Below are positions 1 through 9,085 of a DNA stretch of 64,000 nt, in pieces. Source of the stretch: Gardnerella vaginalis 1500E (GTDB taxonomy: Bacteria; Actinomycetota; Actinomycetes; Actinomycetales; Bifidobacteriaceae); assembly GCF_000263595.1 (NCBI RefSeq), contig NZ_ADES01000005.1, positions 1 to 64,000 of the forward strand. Reading direction: 5' to 3'. Both the position numbers and the translations under genes were made by a program. The first letter of the stretch is position 1. The number at the start of each line of letters is the position of its first letter. The notes below the pieces were generated by a model. That model was given only the letters and a program-made list of their open reading frames with translations. It did not search any database and was not told the DNA's origin.

Positions 1-1
1 C

Positions 2-835
2 GTTGACGCATCCAAAACAAAAGATGTAGTAACAGAGCCAATGGATTACAACGGCAAAACAGCCTACGTAGTGGACAGAGCTGGTTCTTTCGTAGGAAAA
101 TGGTGCACAAAAGACAACAAGTGCATAAAACTTGTCCCTGAAGATATTCTCGGAGAGAGCAATAGAATCGGCGGAGTAATGACATCCGAAGTTGCCAAAA
201 ATACTCCTCCCAATACTTTATACAATATAAATGCTCTATACTTGAGTTCATGGGGTCCAGACCCATCAGATTACGCAGTATTCGATAAGAATCTTCCAAA
301 TACTTCAATCATGCGTAATCATCTTATTTCCGGCGATACAGGAACTGTTGAATTATATGCTGGCCGAGAATCGCTTCGTTGCGACGGACACGCTATTTAT
401 AATTTTGGTGATCCTTCTCTGTGTGTAAACGGTAAATATCTTGGTGCTGCTGACATGGCAGATAACAAAATTGATCGCGAAGCAGCCTTGGAAGATCCAG
501 GTATAAACGTAGGTCTTTATTACGTAATGCAAGATTTTATGGTGGTTGTGCCTGTTGGTGCGAAGTTCGATAAGCTTGTAAATAGCGGATATTTCGCTGG
601 AAAAGTTGAAAATAAGCCTGATTTGACACGACCATTTATTTTGCGCAGGAATCCTAAGCTATACAAAGAAACGCGCAAGAATTTGGCCCCTGGAGAAGTC
701 AATTGGATTGATCCTTTTGTACCTACGGAGCGTAGTCGCGCAGTTCCGTTCGCGCCTGCCCCGGACGATTCAAACGCGTACTATCTTGTGGAAGAACCTT
801 TCGACTGGAGTGCAATTCCTGGCGAATCACTGTGA
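2..835 (+). CDS. Surface-type protein, C-terminal domain (5' end outside window)
   Basis: Open from the first complete codon at position 2, so the gene starts upstream; the ATG at 41 is internal. The visible part matches the last ~270 residues of the next gene (973-2847) along its length. Shared motifs are GKWCTK near the start, the block DPGINVG, RPFILRR, and the end PFAPAPDDSNAYYLVE followed by PFDWS. Four Cys residues are visible and the central block is shared with the paralogue. No known family is recognised. By analogy with the neighbour, this is probably the extracytoplasmic domain of a membrane-anchored protein (inference). It looks like a tandem duplication. Function unknown. Confidence 0.8.
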   Translation, partial: VDASKTKDVVTEPMDYNGKTAYVVDRAGSFVGKWCTKDNKCIKLVPEDILGESNRIGGVMTSEVAKNTPPNTLYNINALYLSSWGPDPSDYAVFDKNLPNTSIMRNHLISGDTGTVELYAGRESLRCDGHAIYNFGDPSLCVNGKYLGAADMADNKIDREAALEDPGINVGLYYVMQDFMVVVPVGAKFDKLVNSGYFAGKVENKPDLTRPFILRRNPKLYKETRKNLAPGEVNWIDPFVPTERSRAVPFAPAPDDSNAYYLVEEPFDWSAIPGESL

Positions 836-972
836 TTTGGCCGCGTTTGACCACATTTGCCGTGAATATTCACGGCGTTTGTTATCGCATTAAAAAATTG
901 CGCAAGTAGCTGTAGTATAGAAAGCAAATTTCTCTGTAGATGAGATTGCTGCGCGTATGAGAGAAGGTTGCG

Positions 973-2847
973 ATGTTTTGCATAAATTGCGGAAATAAGA
1001 TTGACGAAAGTACCAAGTTTTGCGGTTTTTGCGGAGCTGTTGTTGAAAATGAAGCTCAGTCGGACTACCAGCAGTCTCAGCCGCAGCAGCCGCAATATGA
1101 TTCGCAATACCAGCAGCAGCCGCAACAACCGTACTATAATCAACAGCAAACCCAATATCAGCCGCAATATAATCCGCAGACGCAATACCAGCAGCAGTCG
1201 CAATATAATTCGCAATACTTTCAACCAAATCCCGCAAAAGCAACAAGCCCAAGCAAAACCAATTTTCTCAAAAATCGCAAACTAATTATCATCAGCGCAT
1301 GTGTTATAGCAGCGGTTGCAATTATTGCGGCGGCAGTCTTCTTCTTTACTTCTCCGCATTTTCGTAAAGCAGCGCCATCTGAACGCATAGTCGTACCTAA
1401 AGCAAAAACTTCACAATCTGCGCAAGATGTTGTACGCGAACTGCAAGAAAAAGGTGTTGAAACTCACTTAGTAAAAGATTTCGGAGGAAGTAAACCAGGT
1501 AATTTTGCTCGGTATCAAAACGTAAAACCTGGGCAAGTTATTCACGGAAATCACGTTGTAACGGTCGTTGAATCCAAAGGTCCTGGAATGCCGGAAAAGG
1601 GAGTGATTGGAAAAACTGTTGAAGAAGCAGCGCCTCTATTAAAATCAATGGGAGTTCCAGTAAAAGTTTACAAAGTAGCCTCACTTCATCCTGGAAAAAT
1701 CGCCGCAACTAACCCAATGCCAGGCGAGCCTTTAGATGAAAATAAAGAAATCTTCATAGGTGTTGGAGAAGAAGATAAATATCCTGATAGCGGCAGGTCT
1801 GTTCCTGTTGAATTATTCGATAAAGATAAAGACGAAGCGTACAAAATGATGTCTGATGAAGGATTCAAAGTTAGACTTGTACCAAAATATTCATCCCGAA
1901 AACACTTAGGCAAAATTGTTGGGTCTAATCTTGGATTAGGGCAATCACATAGGGGAGATACCGACATAACGCTTTATTATGGCGCTGATGCTTCTGAAAC
2001 TAAGAAAATGTTTACTAGCAAGCGTGGATATGGTGAAAGTAATCAAGCAACTGTAGTTTCTACATTAGTTCCATTTGTTGGAAAATGGTGCACTAAATCT
2101 GGAGATTGCTTAGAGTTTGAACCTACAAATTATGATACAGAAATAGGCGAGAATACTAGAGTGCTTCTTCGTGGCGCCCATGCTATGGATGATTTAGTAG
2201 ATGATGAAAATAATAAAGATTATGCACACAGTTTCGCAATGTGGCAGTATACACAGCAATTATTGGGTGATGCAATTGATACTGATGATAGTGATGAAGA
2301 TAAGAATTCTCTTCCTTTGCGCAATACATTGATTTTTGGTGATTCTGGCATGACTGAAATATTTCGCGATGGTGGAGATCCTTATTGTGGCAATAAGGTA
2401 TACAATGTGCATTCGGGGTTGTGTGTTAACGGACAATTCCAAGATTACCAAGATTTAGATAGCAATTATCCAGATTATTCTAGCAATAACTTTATTGATG
2501 TGCCGGGAGTAAATAAGGGTATAACGTATAAGATGCGCGCGTATTTTGTGCTTGTTCCTGTTAATGCAAAGCTCGACGAACTAGAAGCAAGCGGATTCTT
2601 TAAGGGCGCAGGTAGCACGAAACCTGATATGAATCGTCCATTTATTTTGCGTAGAGATCCTAAATATTACAGTAAATCAGAGCGAACAGTTGCTTCAAAA
2701 GATGGTGATATGCGAGACAATCCTTTTGTTCCAACTTCTAAACATAAAGCAATACCTTTTGCTCCGGCTCCAGACGATTCAAACGCTTACTATTTAGTTG
2801 AGAAGCCGTTTGATTGGTCTTGGTTCTTTAAAGATAGGGAATTGTAA
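973..2847 (+). CDS. Zinc-ribbon, membrane-anchored protein with PASTA-like repeats
   Basis: 624 residues, with GAGAAGG as ribosome site. The start has a zinc-ribbon pattern with Cys3, Cys6, Cys17 and Cys20. A Q/Y-rich low-complexity linker follows (about 31-83), then one membrane helix (about 103-125). Residues about 139-350 contain three PASTA-like repeats, recognisable by phrases such as NVKPGQVI, GKTVEEAAPLLKSMGVPV and ATNPMPGEPL. Residues about 355-624 form the same C-terminal domain as the preceding gene. The layout suggests a cytoplasmic metal-binding head and an outside C-terminus, as in some actinobacterial sensors or cell-wall proteins, but no kinase domain is present. Function unknown; domain calls are by eye. 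Confidence 0.85.
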   Translation: MFCINCGNKIDESTKFCGFCGAVVENEAQSDYQQSQPQQPQYDSQYQQQPQQPYYNQQQTQYQPQYNPQTQYQQQSQYNSQYFQPNPAKATSPSKTNFLKNRKLIIISACVIAAVAIIAAAVFFFTSPHFRKAAPSERIVVPKAKTSQSAQDVVRELQEKGVETHLVKDFGGSKPGNFARYQNVKPGQVIHGNHVVTVVESKGPGMPEKGVIGKTVEEAAPLLKSMGVPVKVYKVASLHPGKIAATNPMPGEPLDENKEIFIGVGEEDKYPDSGRSVPVELFDKDKDEAYKMMSDEGFKVRLVPKYSSRKHLGKIVGSNLGLGQSHRGDTDITLYYGADASETKKMFTSKRGYGESNQATVVSTLVPFVGKWCTKSGDCLEFEPTNYDTEIGENTRVLLRGAHAMDDLVDDENNKDYAHSFAMWQYTQQLLGDAIDTDDSDEDKNSLPLRNTLIFGDSGMTEIFRDGGDPYCGNKVYNVHSGLCVNGQFQDYQDLDSNYPDYSSNNFIDVPGVNKGITYKMRAYFVLVPVNAKLDELEASGFFKGAGSTKPDMNRPFILRRDPKYYSKSERTVASKDGDMRDNPFVPTSKHKAIPFAPAPDDSNAYYLVEKPFDWSWFFKDREL

Positions 2848-2970
2848 GCGCAAGTAAAAGAACGAATCTGTATAAAGTTTGCTGGTTAACGCAAGTGTTG
2901 CACGTAAGTTCTGTACGTAAGTGATTTACGCAAGTGACATATGCAACTTGTACGCAAGTGATACGTTTTT
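2848..2970. repeat. Short ACGCAAGTG-type direct repeats
   Basis: The gap after the zinc-ribbon gene holds several copies of a short word: GCGCAAGT, ACGCAAGTG, ACGTAAGT, ACGTAAGTG, ACGCAAGTG and ACGCAAGTG, spaced roughly 15-25 bases. No hairpin terminator is seen. Their role is unknown; they may be decayed tandem repeats. Confidence 0.5.
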
Positions 2971-2978
2971 AGCGCTCT

Positions 2979-3077
2979 TTACAACGATTCGCTAGGATTT
3001 GCACTCCAGTAGAAATGCTCTTCCACAAGATAGTACGCGTGCGAATCGTCCGGGGCAGGTGCGAATGGAACCGCGCG
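2979..3077 (-). pseudogene. Inverted C-terminal remnant of a third paralogue
   Basis: Read on the minus strand, this encodes RAVPFAPAPDDSHAYYLVEE and continues to a stop at 2979. It is nearly identical to the last 33 codons of the gene at 2-835 (changes include N to H, P to H and D to Y). The codon before the match is a stop, so only the tail is left. Nucleotide identity to the first gene's 3' end is high, which points to recent duplication with inversion. Confidence 0.8.
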
Positions 3078-3088
3078 TCATTGATAAC

Positions 3089-3207
3089 ACGGCAAATGTG
3101 GTCAGCTGAGACTGAAGCGACAACAAATGCTGGGAAAATAATACGGCAAATGTGGTTAGCTGAGACTGAAGCGACAACAAATGCCGGAAAATATACGGCA
3201 AATGTTT
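3089..3207. repeat. ~53-bp tandem repeat upstream of dnaG
   Basis: The phrase ACGGCAAATGTGGTYAGCTG starts at 3089 and 3143, followed in both copies by AGACTGAAGCGACAACAAATG; a shortened third copy begins at 3195. Periods are 54 and 52 bases. The 16-mer at 3088-3103 is the reverse complement of 849-864, just after the gene at 2-835, so the repeat derives from the same rearranged paralogue flank. Confidence 0.75.
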
Positions 3208-3257
3208 CCACATACCGCCAATACCACTCGCCGCCGGTTTGCGATAAGCTAGATACC

Positions 3258-5333
3258 ATGGTTGGAATGATCGCAAAAGAAGATATTGAGCGCGTGCGCG
3301 CTGTGGCAGATTTGTATGATATTGTATCTGCAACGGTTACGCTTAAGCCTTCGGGAACTGGCACTTTTGTAGGTCTTTGCCCATTCCACGATGAAAAAAC
3401 ACCGAGTTTTAGCGTGCGTCCAAGTTTGGGCGTGTGGCACTGCTTCGGATGCGGTGCAGGCGGCGACGTTTTTAAGTATGTTGAGCAGAAAGAAAACATT
3501 GATTTTCGCGAAGCTGTTGAGTTTTTGGCAGATCATTACCACATTGAAATGCACTACCAGCAGGCAGAAAAAGGCGACTCTCAATCGCACGGTTCTAAGC
3601 GAGCCAGGCTTTTAGAAGCAAATGAAGAAGCTCAAAAGTTTTTCGCTTCAAATCTTAATACTGAGGAAGCTGCTGCCGCGCGCGAATTGCTTGCCGGACG
3701 AAACTTTACGCCTCAGCAAAGTGCGCGTTTTTCTTGTGGCTACGCTCCTAAAGGCTGGGATAATTTAGTCAGATACTTAGCTAATAAAGGTTTTACGCGT
3801 CAAGAGCTGCTTGACGCTGGCTTAGCTCGACTCGGTCAGCGAGGAATATACGACTACTTCCGCGGTCGCTTAACTTGGCCTATTCGCGACTCGACTGGTA
3901 GAACTCTTGGCTTTGGTGCAAGAAAGCTTTACGACGACGATTCTATTAGCGCGAAATATATTAACACTCCCGACACTGCACTGTATCGAAAAACGCAGGT
4001 TTTGTATGGAATTGACTTAGCTAAAGCAAATATTGTTAAAAAGCGTCAAGTTGTAATTGTTGAAGGCTACACGGATGTTATGGCATGCCATTTAGCTGGT
4101 GTTGATACTGCTGTTGCTACTTGCGGAACTGCTTTCGGCGTTGAGCATGCGAAGATTGTGCGTCGTCTTATTGCTGATGATTCTTTGGGTGCAATTCAGC
4201 TTGTGGGGCCTTTGAAGGTGGATGGTCAGTCTGTAAGTTCGCGCATCGTTTTTACTTTTGACGGTGATGCTGCCGGTCAGAAGGCTGCGCTTCACGCTTT
4301 TGGCTTAGACTCTGCATTTTTAACGCAAACTTTTGTTGCTGTAGCAGACAATAATCTTGATCCTTGCGATTTGCGTATTCAGCGCGGTGACGACGCAGTG
4401 CGCTCGCTGGTTTCGCACGCAAGTCCGCTTTATGACTTTGTTATTAATACTGTTATCAATCGTTTTGATACTTCGTTTACGACTGGTCAAATGGGTGCGG
4501 TGAAAGCCGTTGCACCTCTTATTGCGCAAATTCGCGACCGTTCGCTTCTTGACTTGTATGCTCGCAAAGCTGTGCGCGCAATTGGTGTTGATTTAGCTGT
4601 TATGCGTCGTGAAGTTGAGGCTTCTCGCCGCCGTTTGCAAGTTCGCGACGACGACGCTTACGCATCTAGGTATAACGCTACTCCTGCTGGATTGCCGCAG
4701 GCTGTTGCTGAGCGTGATGCAGATTCTAAAGCTTCTAGAATGGCGATTGTTCGAAATGCTGCGCAAAATCAGCGTTATTATCGCGTTGATGATGCTGTAT
4801 TCATGTGCGAGCAGCAGTTTATGGCTTTGTTGCTGCAAGTTCCGCTTGCGTTTAATGAACAATTATTTGCGCAGCTTACGTTAAATAATTTTATTACACC
4901 AGTATTTCGAACGCTGTTCCAGGCGTTTGTTGCTGCGGGAGGATTGCCGACTGGCAACGTTACGCAAGGATTATGGTTGCATATGATGACTAAAGCAGCT
5001 GGTCCTTTGCTGGAGTCTGTTATTACTGAGCTTTCGGTAATGCCATTGCCGCTTCCTTCTACTGCAGATGCATTGGAAGATGCAGGCAATCAACAGAATC
5101 AGCAATCTTCAAACGGATCTCCTTCGGATGTTTTGCGAAAAGCTACTGTTGCAGAAAGCAAGTATGCGAACGAGCTGCTTATTCGACTTTTAGACGTTGG
5201 TTTCATGCGTAGAATCGGTGCAGCTCGAGCGCGTATGGCGAAACTCAAGGATGGCAAGGAAAAGCTTGAGCTTCTAGGAAAAATTACTTCAATGGAAGCT
5301 GCTCGCAAAAATTTGCAGTCGCAAATCGTGTAG
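3258..5333 (+). CDS. dnaG: DNA primase
   Basis: Synthesises RNA primers at the replication fork with DnaB helicase. The protein is 691 residues from the chosen start, MVGMIAKEDIERVR. The reading frame stays open upstream to 3015, but that stretch is repeat and inverted-remnant DNA, so the upstream codons are not believed. An internal ATG at 3267 is also possible; neither start has a clear ribosome site. The CHC2-type zinc finger is complete (Cys41, His44, Cys62, Cys65). The TOPRIM catalytic motifs are EGYTD (about 268) and DGDAAG (about 336). The C-terminal helicase-binding region is less conserved. Length is slightly above a typical DnaG. Confidence 0.95.
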   Translation: MVGMIAKEDIERVRAVADLYDIVSATVTLKPSGTGTFVGLCPFHDEKTPSFSVRPSLGVWHCFGCGAGGDVFKYVEQKENIDFREAVEFLADHYHIEMHYQQAEKGDSQSHGSKRARLLEANEEAQKFFASNLNTEEAAAARELLAGRNFTPQQSARFSCGYAPKGWDNLVRYLANKGFTRQELLDAGLARLGQRGIYDYFRGRLTWPIRDSTGRTLGFGARKLYDDDSISAKYINTPDTALYRKTQVLYGIDLAKANIVKKRQVVIVEGYTDVMACHLAGVDTAVATCGTAFGVEHAKIVRRLIADDSLGAIQLVGPLKVDGQSVSSRIVFTFDGDAAGQKAALHAFGLDSAFLTQTFVAVADNNLDPCDLRIQRGDDAVRSLVSHASPLYDFVINTVINRFDTSFTTGQMGAVKAVAPLIAQIRDRSLLDLYARKAVRAIGVDLAVMRREVEASRRRLQVRDDDAYASRYNATPAGLPQAVAERDADSKASRMAIVRNAAQNQRYYRVDDAVFMCEQQFMALLLQVPLAFNEQLFAQLTLNNFITPVFRTLFQAFVAAGGLPTGNVTQGLWLHMMTKAAGPLLESVITELSVMPLPLPSTADALEDAGNQQNQQSSNGSPSDVLRKATVAESKYANELLIRLLDVGFMRRIGAARARMAKLKDGKEKLELLGKITSMEAARKNLQSQIV

Positions 5334-5350
5334 TGTTTTGTTTGGCTAAT

Positions 5351-5386
5351 CTCTCCAAACGCGAAACAATTTGCGCGTTTGGAGAG
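5351..5386. terminator. Hairpin between convergent dnaG and acetolactate synthase
   Basis: A perfect 13-bp stem, CTCTCCAAACGCG with CGCGTTTGGAGAG, around a 10-base loop. It lies between two converging genes. There is no strong T-run on either side, so termination strength is uncertain. Confidence 0.6.
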
Positions 5387-5391
5387 CTGTG

Positions 5392-7143
5392 TCAGTTACT
5401 AAAGTCAATATCGCCGAGCTTTTCAATAAGCTTCATATTTTCGCTGTAATCAACTGGGCAGGAAATCACGTCCACTCCGCTTTCTTGCTCCAAAGCTGCG
5501 CGAAGCATATTGTACAAATCTTCCGGCTTTTTAACAGCGTGACCGCGCGCGCCAAAGCTTTCAGCCAATTTTGGCACGTCCGGATTATGGAAATCAACGT
5601 ATTCGTGCTCGCCTGCGTGAAGCTCCATCTTCCACTTGATTAAGCCGTACGCGTTATCTTCCCAAACAAGAACAACCATGCGGCTTCCAACGCGCACAGC
5701 TGTTTCAATTTCTTGCACGTTCATCATAAAGCTTCCGTCGCCCATCACAGCCAAAACTGGTTTCGTGTTAATTTTGCCGGAATTATCGCGAATAAACGAG
5801 GCTCCAACAGCGCCTGGAAGCGTCCAAGCCATAGTTGAAAGACTGTTGTCGATTATGCAAGTATTAGGGTGCATAGTTGGGTACAAGCGTGCCATCCACA
5901 TTTTCAAAGCGCCCGTATCTACAAGCACCTTCGTGCCTTCAGGCACAGCGCGGCGAATATCGTAAACTACGCGCTGTGGTTTCATTGGCATGCTTTCGTC
6001 GTTTTCGCAAGAATGTAATTCTTCCGTAAGTAGTTGTCTAATACGAGGGTGACTTACGTCGAAAGTTACGTTGCGTGTTTTTAATACTTCTGTAAGAGTT
6101 TTAAGTGTCTGCCCAATATTTGCCATAATATTCAACGCAGTAGGGTAGTGCGCGTCGGTATCTTCCACAAAAGTATTGATGTGAATAATAGTTTTATCAA
6201 TATTCGGGTTGATTTTCTTAGGATCAAACTGTTGAATTGAAAAACCTACGGCAATAATCAAATCAGCTGTGTCAAAAGCAAAGTTTTCGTAGTCGCGATG
6301 CATAAATCCAACGACTCCAAGCGCATTCGGATGATTATCTGGAAAAACGCCTTTTCCTTCAAAAGTAGTTGCAACCGGCACATTAAGCTGCTCGGCAAAA
6401 GCAAGAAGCTGCTCCTCAGCGTGCGAGCGCGCAACGCCGTTTCCGGCTAAAATAATAGGCTGTTTTGCTTTACTAATAATTTGAGCAGCTTCTTCAATAG
6501 TGTCCGGAGCTGGCATAATGTGAAGCGGATGTGGTAGCGGAAGCGGCTTCGCGTCGTTAGGCGCCGGCATTTCGCTAATATCTTCCGGAATAACAAGGCA
6601 CGTTGCTCCAGGCCTGTTACGACCGGCAATTGAGAAAGCTTTTCGAACCATTTCCGGCGCAGACTCTGGAGCAAGCATCATAGAAGACCATTGCGTAATC
6701 GGCTGGAAGAGCGCAACCAAATCAATAATCTGATGAGATTCCTTATAAAGCCTAGAAACATTACCTTGTGCGCAAATCGCCACAAGCGGCGTAGTGCTTG
6801 CGTTTGCTTGAGCTACAGGAAGCGTAAGATTTAGTGCGCCAGGGCCTAAAGTTGCCAAGCATACGCCTGGTTTTCCAGTAATATGAGCGTATGTTGCTGC
6901 CATAAAACCAGCGCCCTGCTCGTGGCGAGTAAGCACAAAACGAATGCGACCGTCGCGCTCAATTGCTTCAAGAAGCGGAATATTTTCCTCACCTGGAATG
7001 CCGAAAACTACTTCAACGCCTTCGTTTACTAAGCATTCAACAATTAAATCTGCAGTGTTGCGCTGATGGTTTTCGCGAAGATGTTTTTGGCGTGCAAGCT
7101 TTTGTTCAATCTTCTTACTTTCGGTTTCTTTTATGTCTGCCAT
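5392..7143 (-). CDS. alsS: Thiamine-diphosphate enzyme, acetolactate synthase (catabolic type)
   Basis: Condenses two pyruvates to acetolactate. The 583-residue protein has the TPP-enzyme three-domain layout: an N-terminal domain with the catalytic Glu (RHEQGAGF, Glu75), a central domain, and a C-terminal TPP-binding motif starting GDGSFMMNVQEIETA. This motif and the single-gene setting, with no ilvN small subunit, suit the catabolic AlsS type feeding acetoin rather than branched-chain amino-acid synthesis. A leading segment rich in Lys/Glu (1-28) is longer than usual. The start is supported by AAGAAGCG upstream. Other members of the TPP family cannot be ruled out. Confidence 0.75.
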   Translation of the reverse strand: MADIKETESKKIEQKLARQKHLRENHQRNTADLIVECLVNEGVEVVFGIPGEENIPLLEAIERDGRIRFVLTRHEQGAGFMAATYAHITGKPGVCLATLGPGALNLTLPVAQANASTTPLVAICAQGNVSRLYKESHQIIDLVALFQPITQWSSMMLAPESAPEMVRKAFSIAGRNRPGATCLVIPEDISEMPAPNDAKPLPLPHPLHIMPAPDTIEEAAQIISKAKQPIILAGNGVARSHAEEQLLAFAEQLNVPVATTFEGKGVFPDNHPNALGVVGFMHRDYENFAFDTADLIIAVGFSIQQFDPKKINPNIDKTIIHINTFVEDTDAHYPTALNIMANIGQTLKTLTEVLKTRNVTFDVSHPRIRQLLTEELHSCENDESMPMKPQRVVYDIRRAVPEGTKVLVDTGALKMWMARLYPTMHPNTCIIDNSLSTMAWTLPGAVGASFIRDNSGKINTKPVLAVMGDGSFMMNVQEIETAVRVGSRMVVLVWEDNAYGLIKWKMELHAGEHEYVDFHNPDVPKLAESFGARGHAVKKPEDLYNMLRAALEQESGVDVISCPVDYSENMKLIEKLGDIDFSN

Positions 7144-7414
7144 ATTTCGCTTCTTATGTAGTAAACAATTATTTGTTTAGTGCCAACAAATTCTTTTCTA
7201 AATAATATACGTATTCCTGTCTTTTGCGACATTCTTTGCTGATGCGCGTGTCACAAAAAAGGGCGGAATTTTGTGTTAGCTATTTTAGGCTAAATCATGC
7301 TATTAATAGTTGTTAATTTATTGCTATTGCAACGATTTTGTCGGGAGTTTAACCTGTTTGTGGGATTGGGTTTCTAGTACAATGGAAGCATTGTGTTTAT
7401 TGCTTTACGGAGGA

Positions 7415-8611
7415 ATGATGAAGCGCTGGCTGTTAAATTTGGTCAAGTGTGAAACCATTCTTATTGTTGCGGCAATTTTGGCAATTATTTCATGTTTTTT
7501 CGTTCCTCCTGATTGGCAGTATCTTAGCTATATTCACGTAAACACAATTTCTCAGCTTGTTTGCCTAATGATGGTTGTGTGCGGATTTCAGCGCATTGGT
7601 GTATTTCGTGCGATTGGTGCGCGTCTTTTAAGGCATGTTAGGACTGAGCGTGGGCTTGTGATTGTGCTCATGTCGCTAACGTTTTTCTCTGCAATGTTTA
7701 TTACGAACGATGTTGCTCTCGTAACTTTTGTGCCTTTTGCGCTTTCTGTGCTTGTTATGGCGAATGCTGAAAAACGTTCGATTCTTGTAATCACGCTTAT
7801 GACTATTGGCGCGAATGTTGGCAGCATGCTTACGCCTATTGGCAATGCACATAACTTGTACTTAAAAGCGTTAACGCATATGTCTACTAAAGACTTTTTG
7901 AAGATTATGTCACCGTATACGGTTACGGCTGCGGTTCTTATGATTGCGTTTGCTTTTGTGTTCTTTAAGTCTCGTAAGGTTGATCAGTTTGCTGGCTTGC
8001 ACGGTGATGATATTGAGCAGAGTGTACTTGCTCCTTCGCATGGTCGTCCGCAGCCGGATGAGATTCGCGTTATGGGCTACGGCATGAGCTTTACTCGTTG
8101 GCGCGTTATTGTTTACAGCCTGCTTTTTGTGGTTTGCTTGTGTGGTGTTAGTGGTTGGATTCCGGATTGGATTATGGTTGTGATTATGGTGGTGGCTTTC
8201 CTTCTTTGCGACCGTCATGTGTTCCGTGTTCTTGATTGGGCTTTGCCGCTTACCTTTATTATGTTCTTTATTTTTATTGGCAATATGCGAAGAGTTCCGG
8301 GCTTTAGTGATTTTGCACAAATGTGGGTTGGTACGCATCCTATGGAAGTTTCTATTGCTTCAAGCCAGTTTATTAGTAATGTTCCGACGACGATTTTGCT
8401 TTCTGGATTCTGTGATCAGTGGAAGATGCTGATTATTGGTACGAATCTTGGTGGAATGGGTACGCTTATTGCTTCTATGGCTTCGCTTATTTCTTACAAG
8501 GGAATTACACATCAGTATCCTGAGCATAGGGGACGTTATTTGCTTACGTACACGATTGTGAACGTTTTCTTCCTTGCTGTGTTAATGTCACTTGCATGGA
8601 TTATTGAGTAG
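7415..8611 (+). CDS. SLC13/CitM/ArsB-type anion permease
   Basis: A multi-pass membrane protein of about 398 residues with roughly 10-11 helices. The start is set at the ATG pair 7415/7418 right after GGAGG (7409-7413); 7418 has the better spacing. Upstream in-frame codons to 7310 lack a ribosome site. Diagnostic segments are the two half-repeat motifs, FITNDVALVTFVPFAL with GANVGSMLTPIGNAHNLYL, and SNVPTTILLSGF with GTNLGGMGTLIA. These fit the ion-transporter superfamily that moves citrate, arsenite or other anions. The substrate cannot be told from the sequence. It is divergent from the acetolactate synthase gene. Confidence 0.75.
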   Translation: MMKRWLLNLVKCETILIVAAILAIISCFFVPPDWQYLSYIHVNTISQLVCLMMVVCGFQRIGVFRAIGARLLRHVRTERGLVIVLMSLTFFSAMFITNDVALVTFVPFALSVLVMANAEKRSILVITLMTIGANVGSMLTPIGNAHNLYLKALTHMSTKDFLKIMSPYTVTAAVLMIAFAFVFFKSRKVDQFAGLHGDDIEQSVLAPSHGRPQPDEIRVMGYGMSFTRWRVIVYSLLFVVCLCGVSGWIPDWIMVVIMVVAFLLCDRHVFRVLDWALPLTFIMFFIFIGNMRRVPGFSDFAQMWVGTHPMEVSIASSQFISNVPTTILLSGFCDQWKMLIIGTNLGGMGTLIASMASLISYKGITHQYPEHRGRYLLTYTIVNVFFLAVLMSLAWIIE

Positions 8612-8669
8612 TGTTTTTGTAAGTTTTAGCAGTGACGTTTTGTAAATAGGATTTTTGCAAGTTTCATAT

Positions 8670-8722
8670 GTGACTTTTATATGTGACTTTTATAGGCGAC
8701 TTTTTAGGTGACTTTTATAGGC
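8670..8722. repeat. Tandem GTGACTTTTATA repeat
   Basis: About four imperfect copies of GTGACTTTTATA (variants GCGACTTTTTAG and GTGACTTTTATAG) with a period of 12-14 bases, between the permease and tRNA-Arg. No gene is seen in the 8612-8789 gap. Confidence 0.6.
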
Positions 8723-8789
8723 TATTTCTGTTATTTTCTGTTTTTAAGGCGCGTTGATAGTGCCGTTTTGGTATAATAGCCATTTGTTT

Positions 8790-8862
8790 GCCTCTGTAGC
8801 TCAAAGGATAGAGCAACGGCCTTCTAATCCGTTGGTTGCGCGTTCGAGTCGCGTCGGGGGCA
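8790..8862 (+). tRNA. tRNA-Arg (anticodon TCT)
   Basis: A 73-base cloverleaf. Acceptor GCCTCTG pairs with CGGGGGC (with G-U pairs). The anticodon loop CTTCTAA carries TCT, which reads AGA. The T-arm is GCGCG-TTCGAGT-CGCGT. CCA is not encoded. A TATAAT box lies at 8772-8777. A strong terminator follows. Confidence 0.95.
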
Positions 8863-8870
8863 CTTTTACC

Positions 8871-8902
8871 AAGCCCGAAATTATTGGAATTTCGGGCTTT
8901 TT
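8871..8902 (+). terminator. Rho-independent terminator of tRNA-Arg
   Basis: A perfect 12-bp stem, AAGCCCGAAATT with AATTTCGGGCTT, a 5-base loop, then TTT. Confidence 0.9.
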
Positions 8903-8913
8903 AAAAGTGCCGA

Positions 8914-8985
8914 GCTTGCTCAAGGTTGAAAGCACGGTGTGCTTTCAACGCAAGCGAGGTCTGTGCGCGTCTTTGTGACGCGTGC
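8914..8985. other. Structured inverted repeats after tRNA-Arg
   Basis: Holds a perfect hairpin, GTTGAAAGCAC (8925-8935) with GTGCTTTCAAC (8939-8949), flanked by GCTTGC and GCAAGC, followed by a second one, CGCGTC with GACGCG. It could be a small RNA or a mobile-element scar. No gene is seen. Confidence 0.45.
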
Positions 8986-9006
8986 AGCGTGTTCTTGTTG
9001 GGTTTG

Positions 9007-9033
9007 TTTTTGTTTTTGGTTTCTGGTGTGGAT
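9007..9033 (+). repeat. Left 27-bp direct repeat flanking the YhcG cassette
   Basis: This T-rich 27-mer, ending TTTCTGGTGTGGAT, recurs without mismatch at 10063-10089. The two copies bracket the nuclease gene and its terminator, with 1,029 bp between them. Confidence 0.8.
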
Positions 9034-9085
9034 ATTGTTTAAGTGAAAATCGTCTTAGAAAAAATTTTAGATTAGATTGATTTTG

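Noticed and set aside
781-1252. Minus-strand open frames opposite the zinc-ribbon gene start
   Set aside because: They are Leu/Ile/Arg or Ala runs caused by the antisense of the Q/Y-rich linker.
7372-7382. TACAAT as -10 box for the permease gene
   Set aside because: No -35 at a suitable distance could be found, so it is not listed as a promoter.
8754-8978. Open frame covering tRNA-Arg and its terminator
   Set aside because: The tRNA and terminator explain the DNA.
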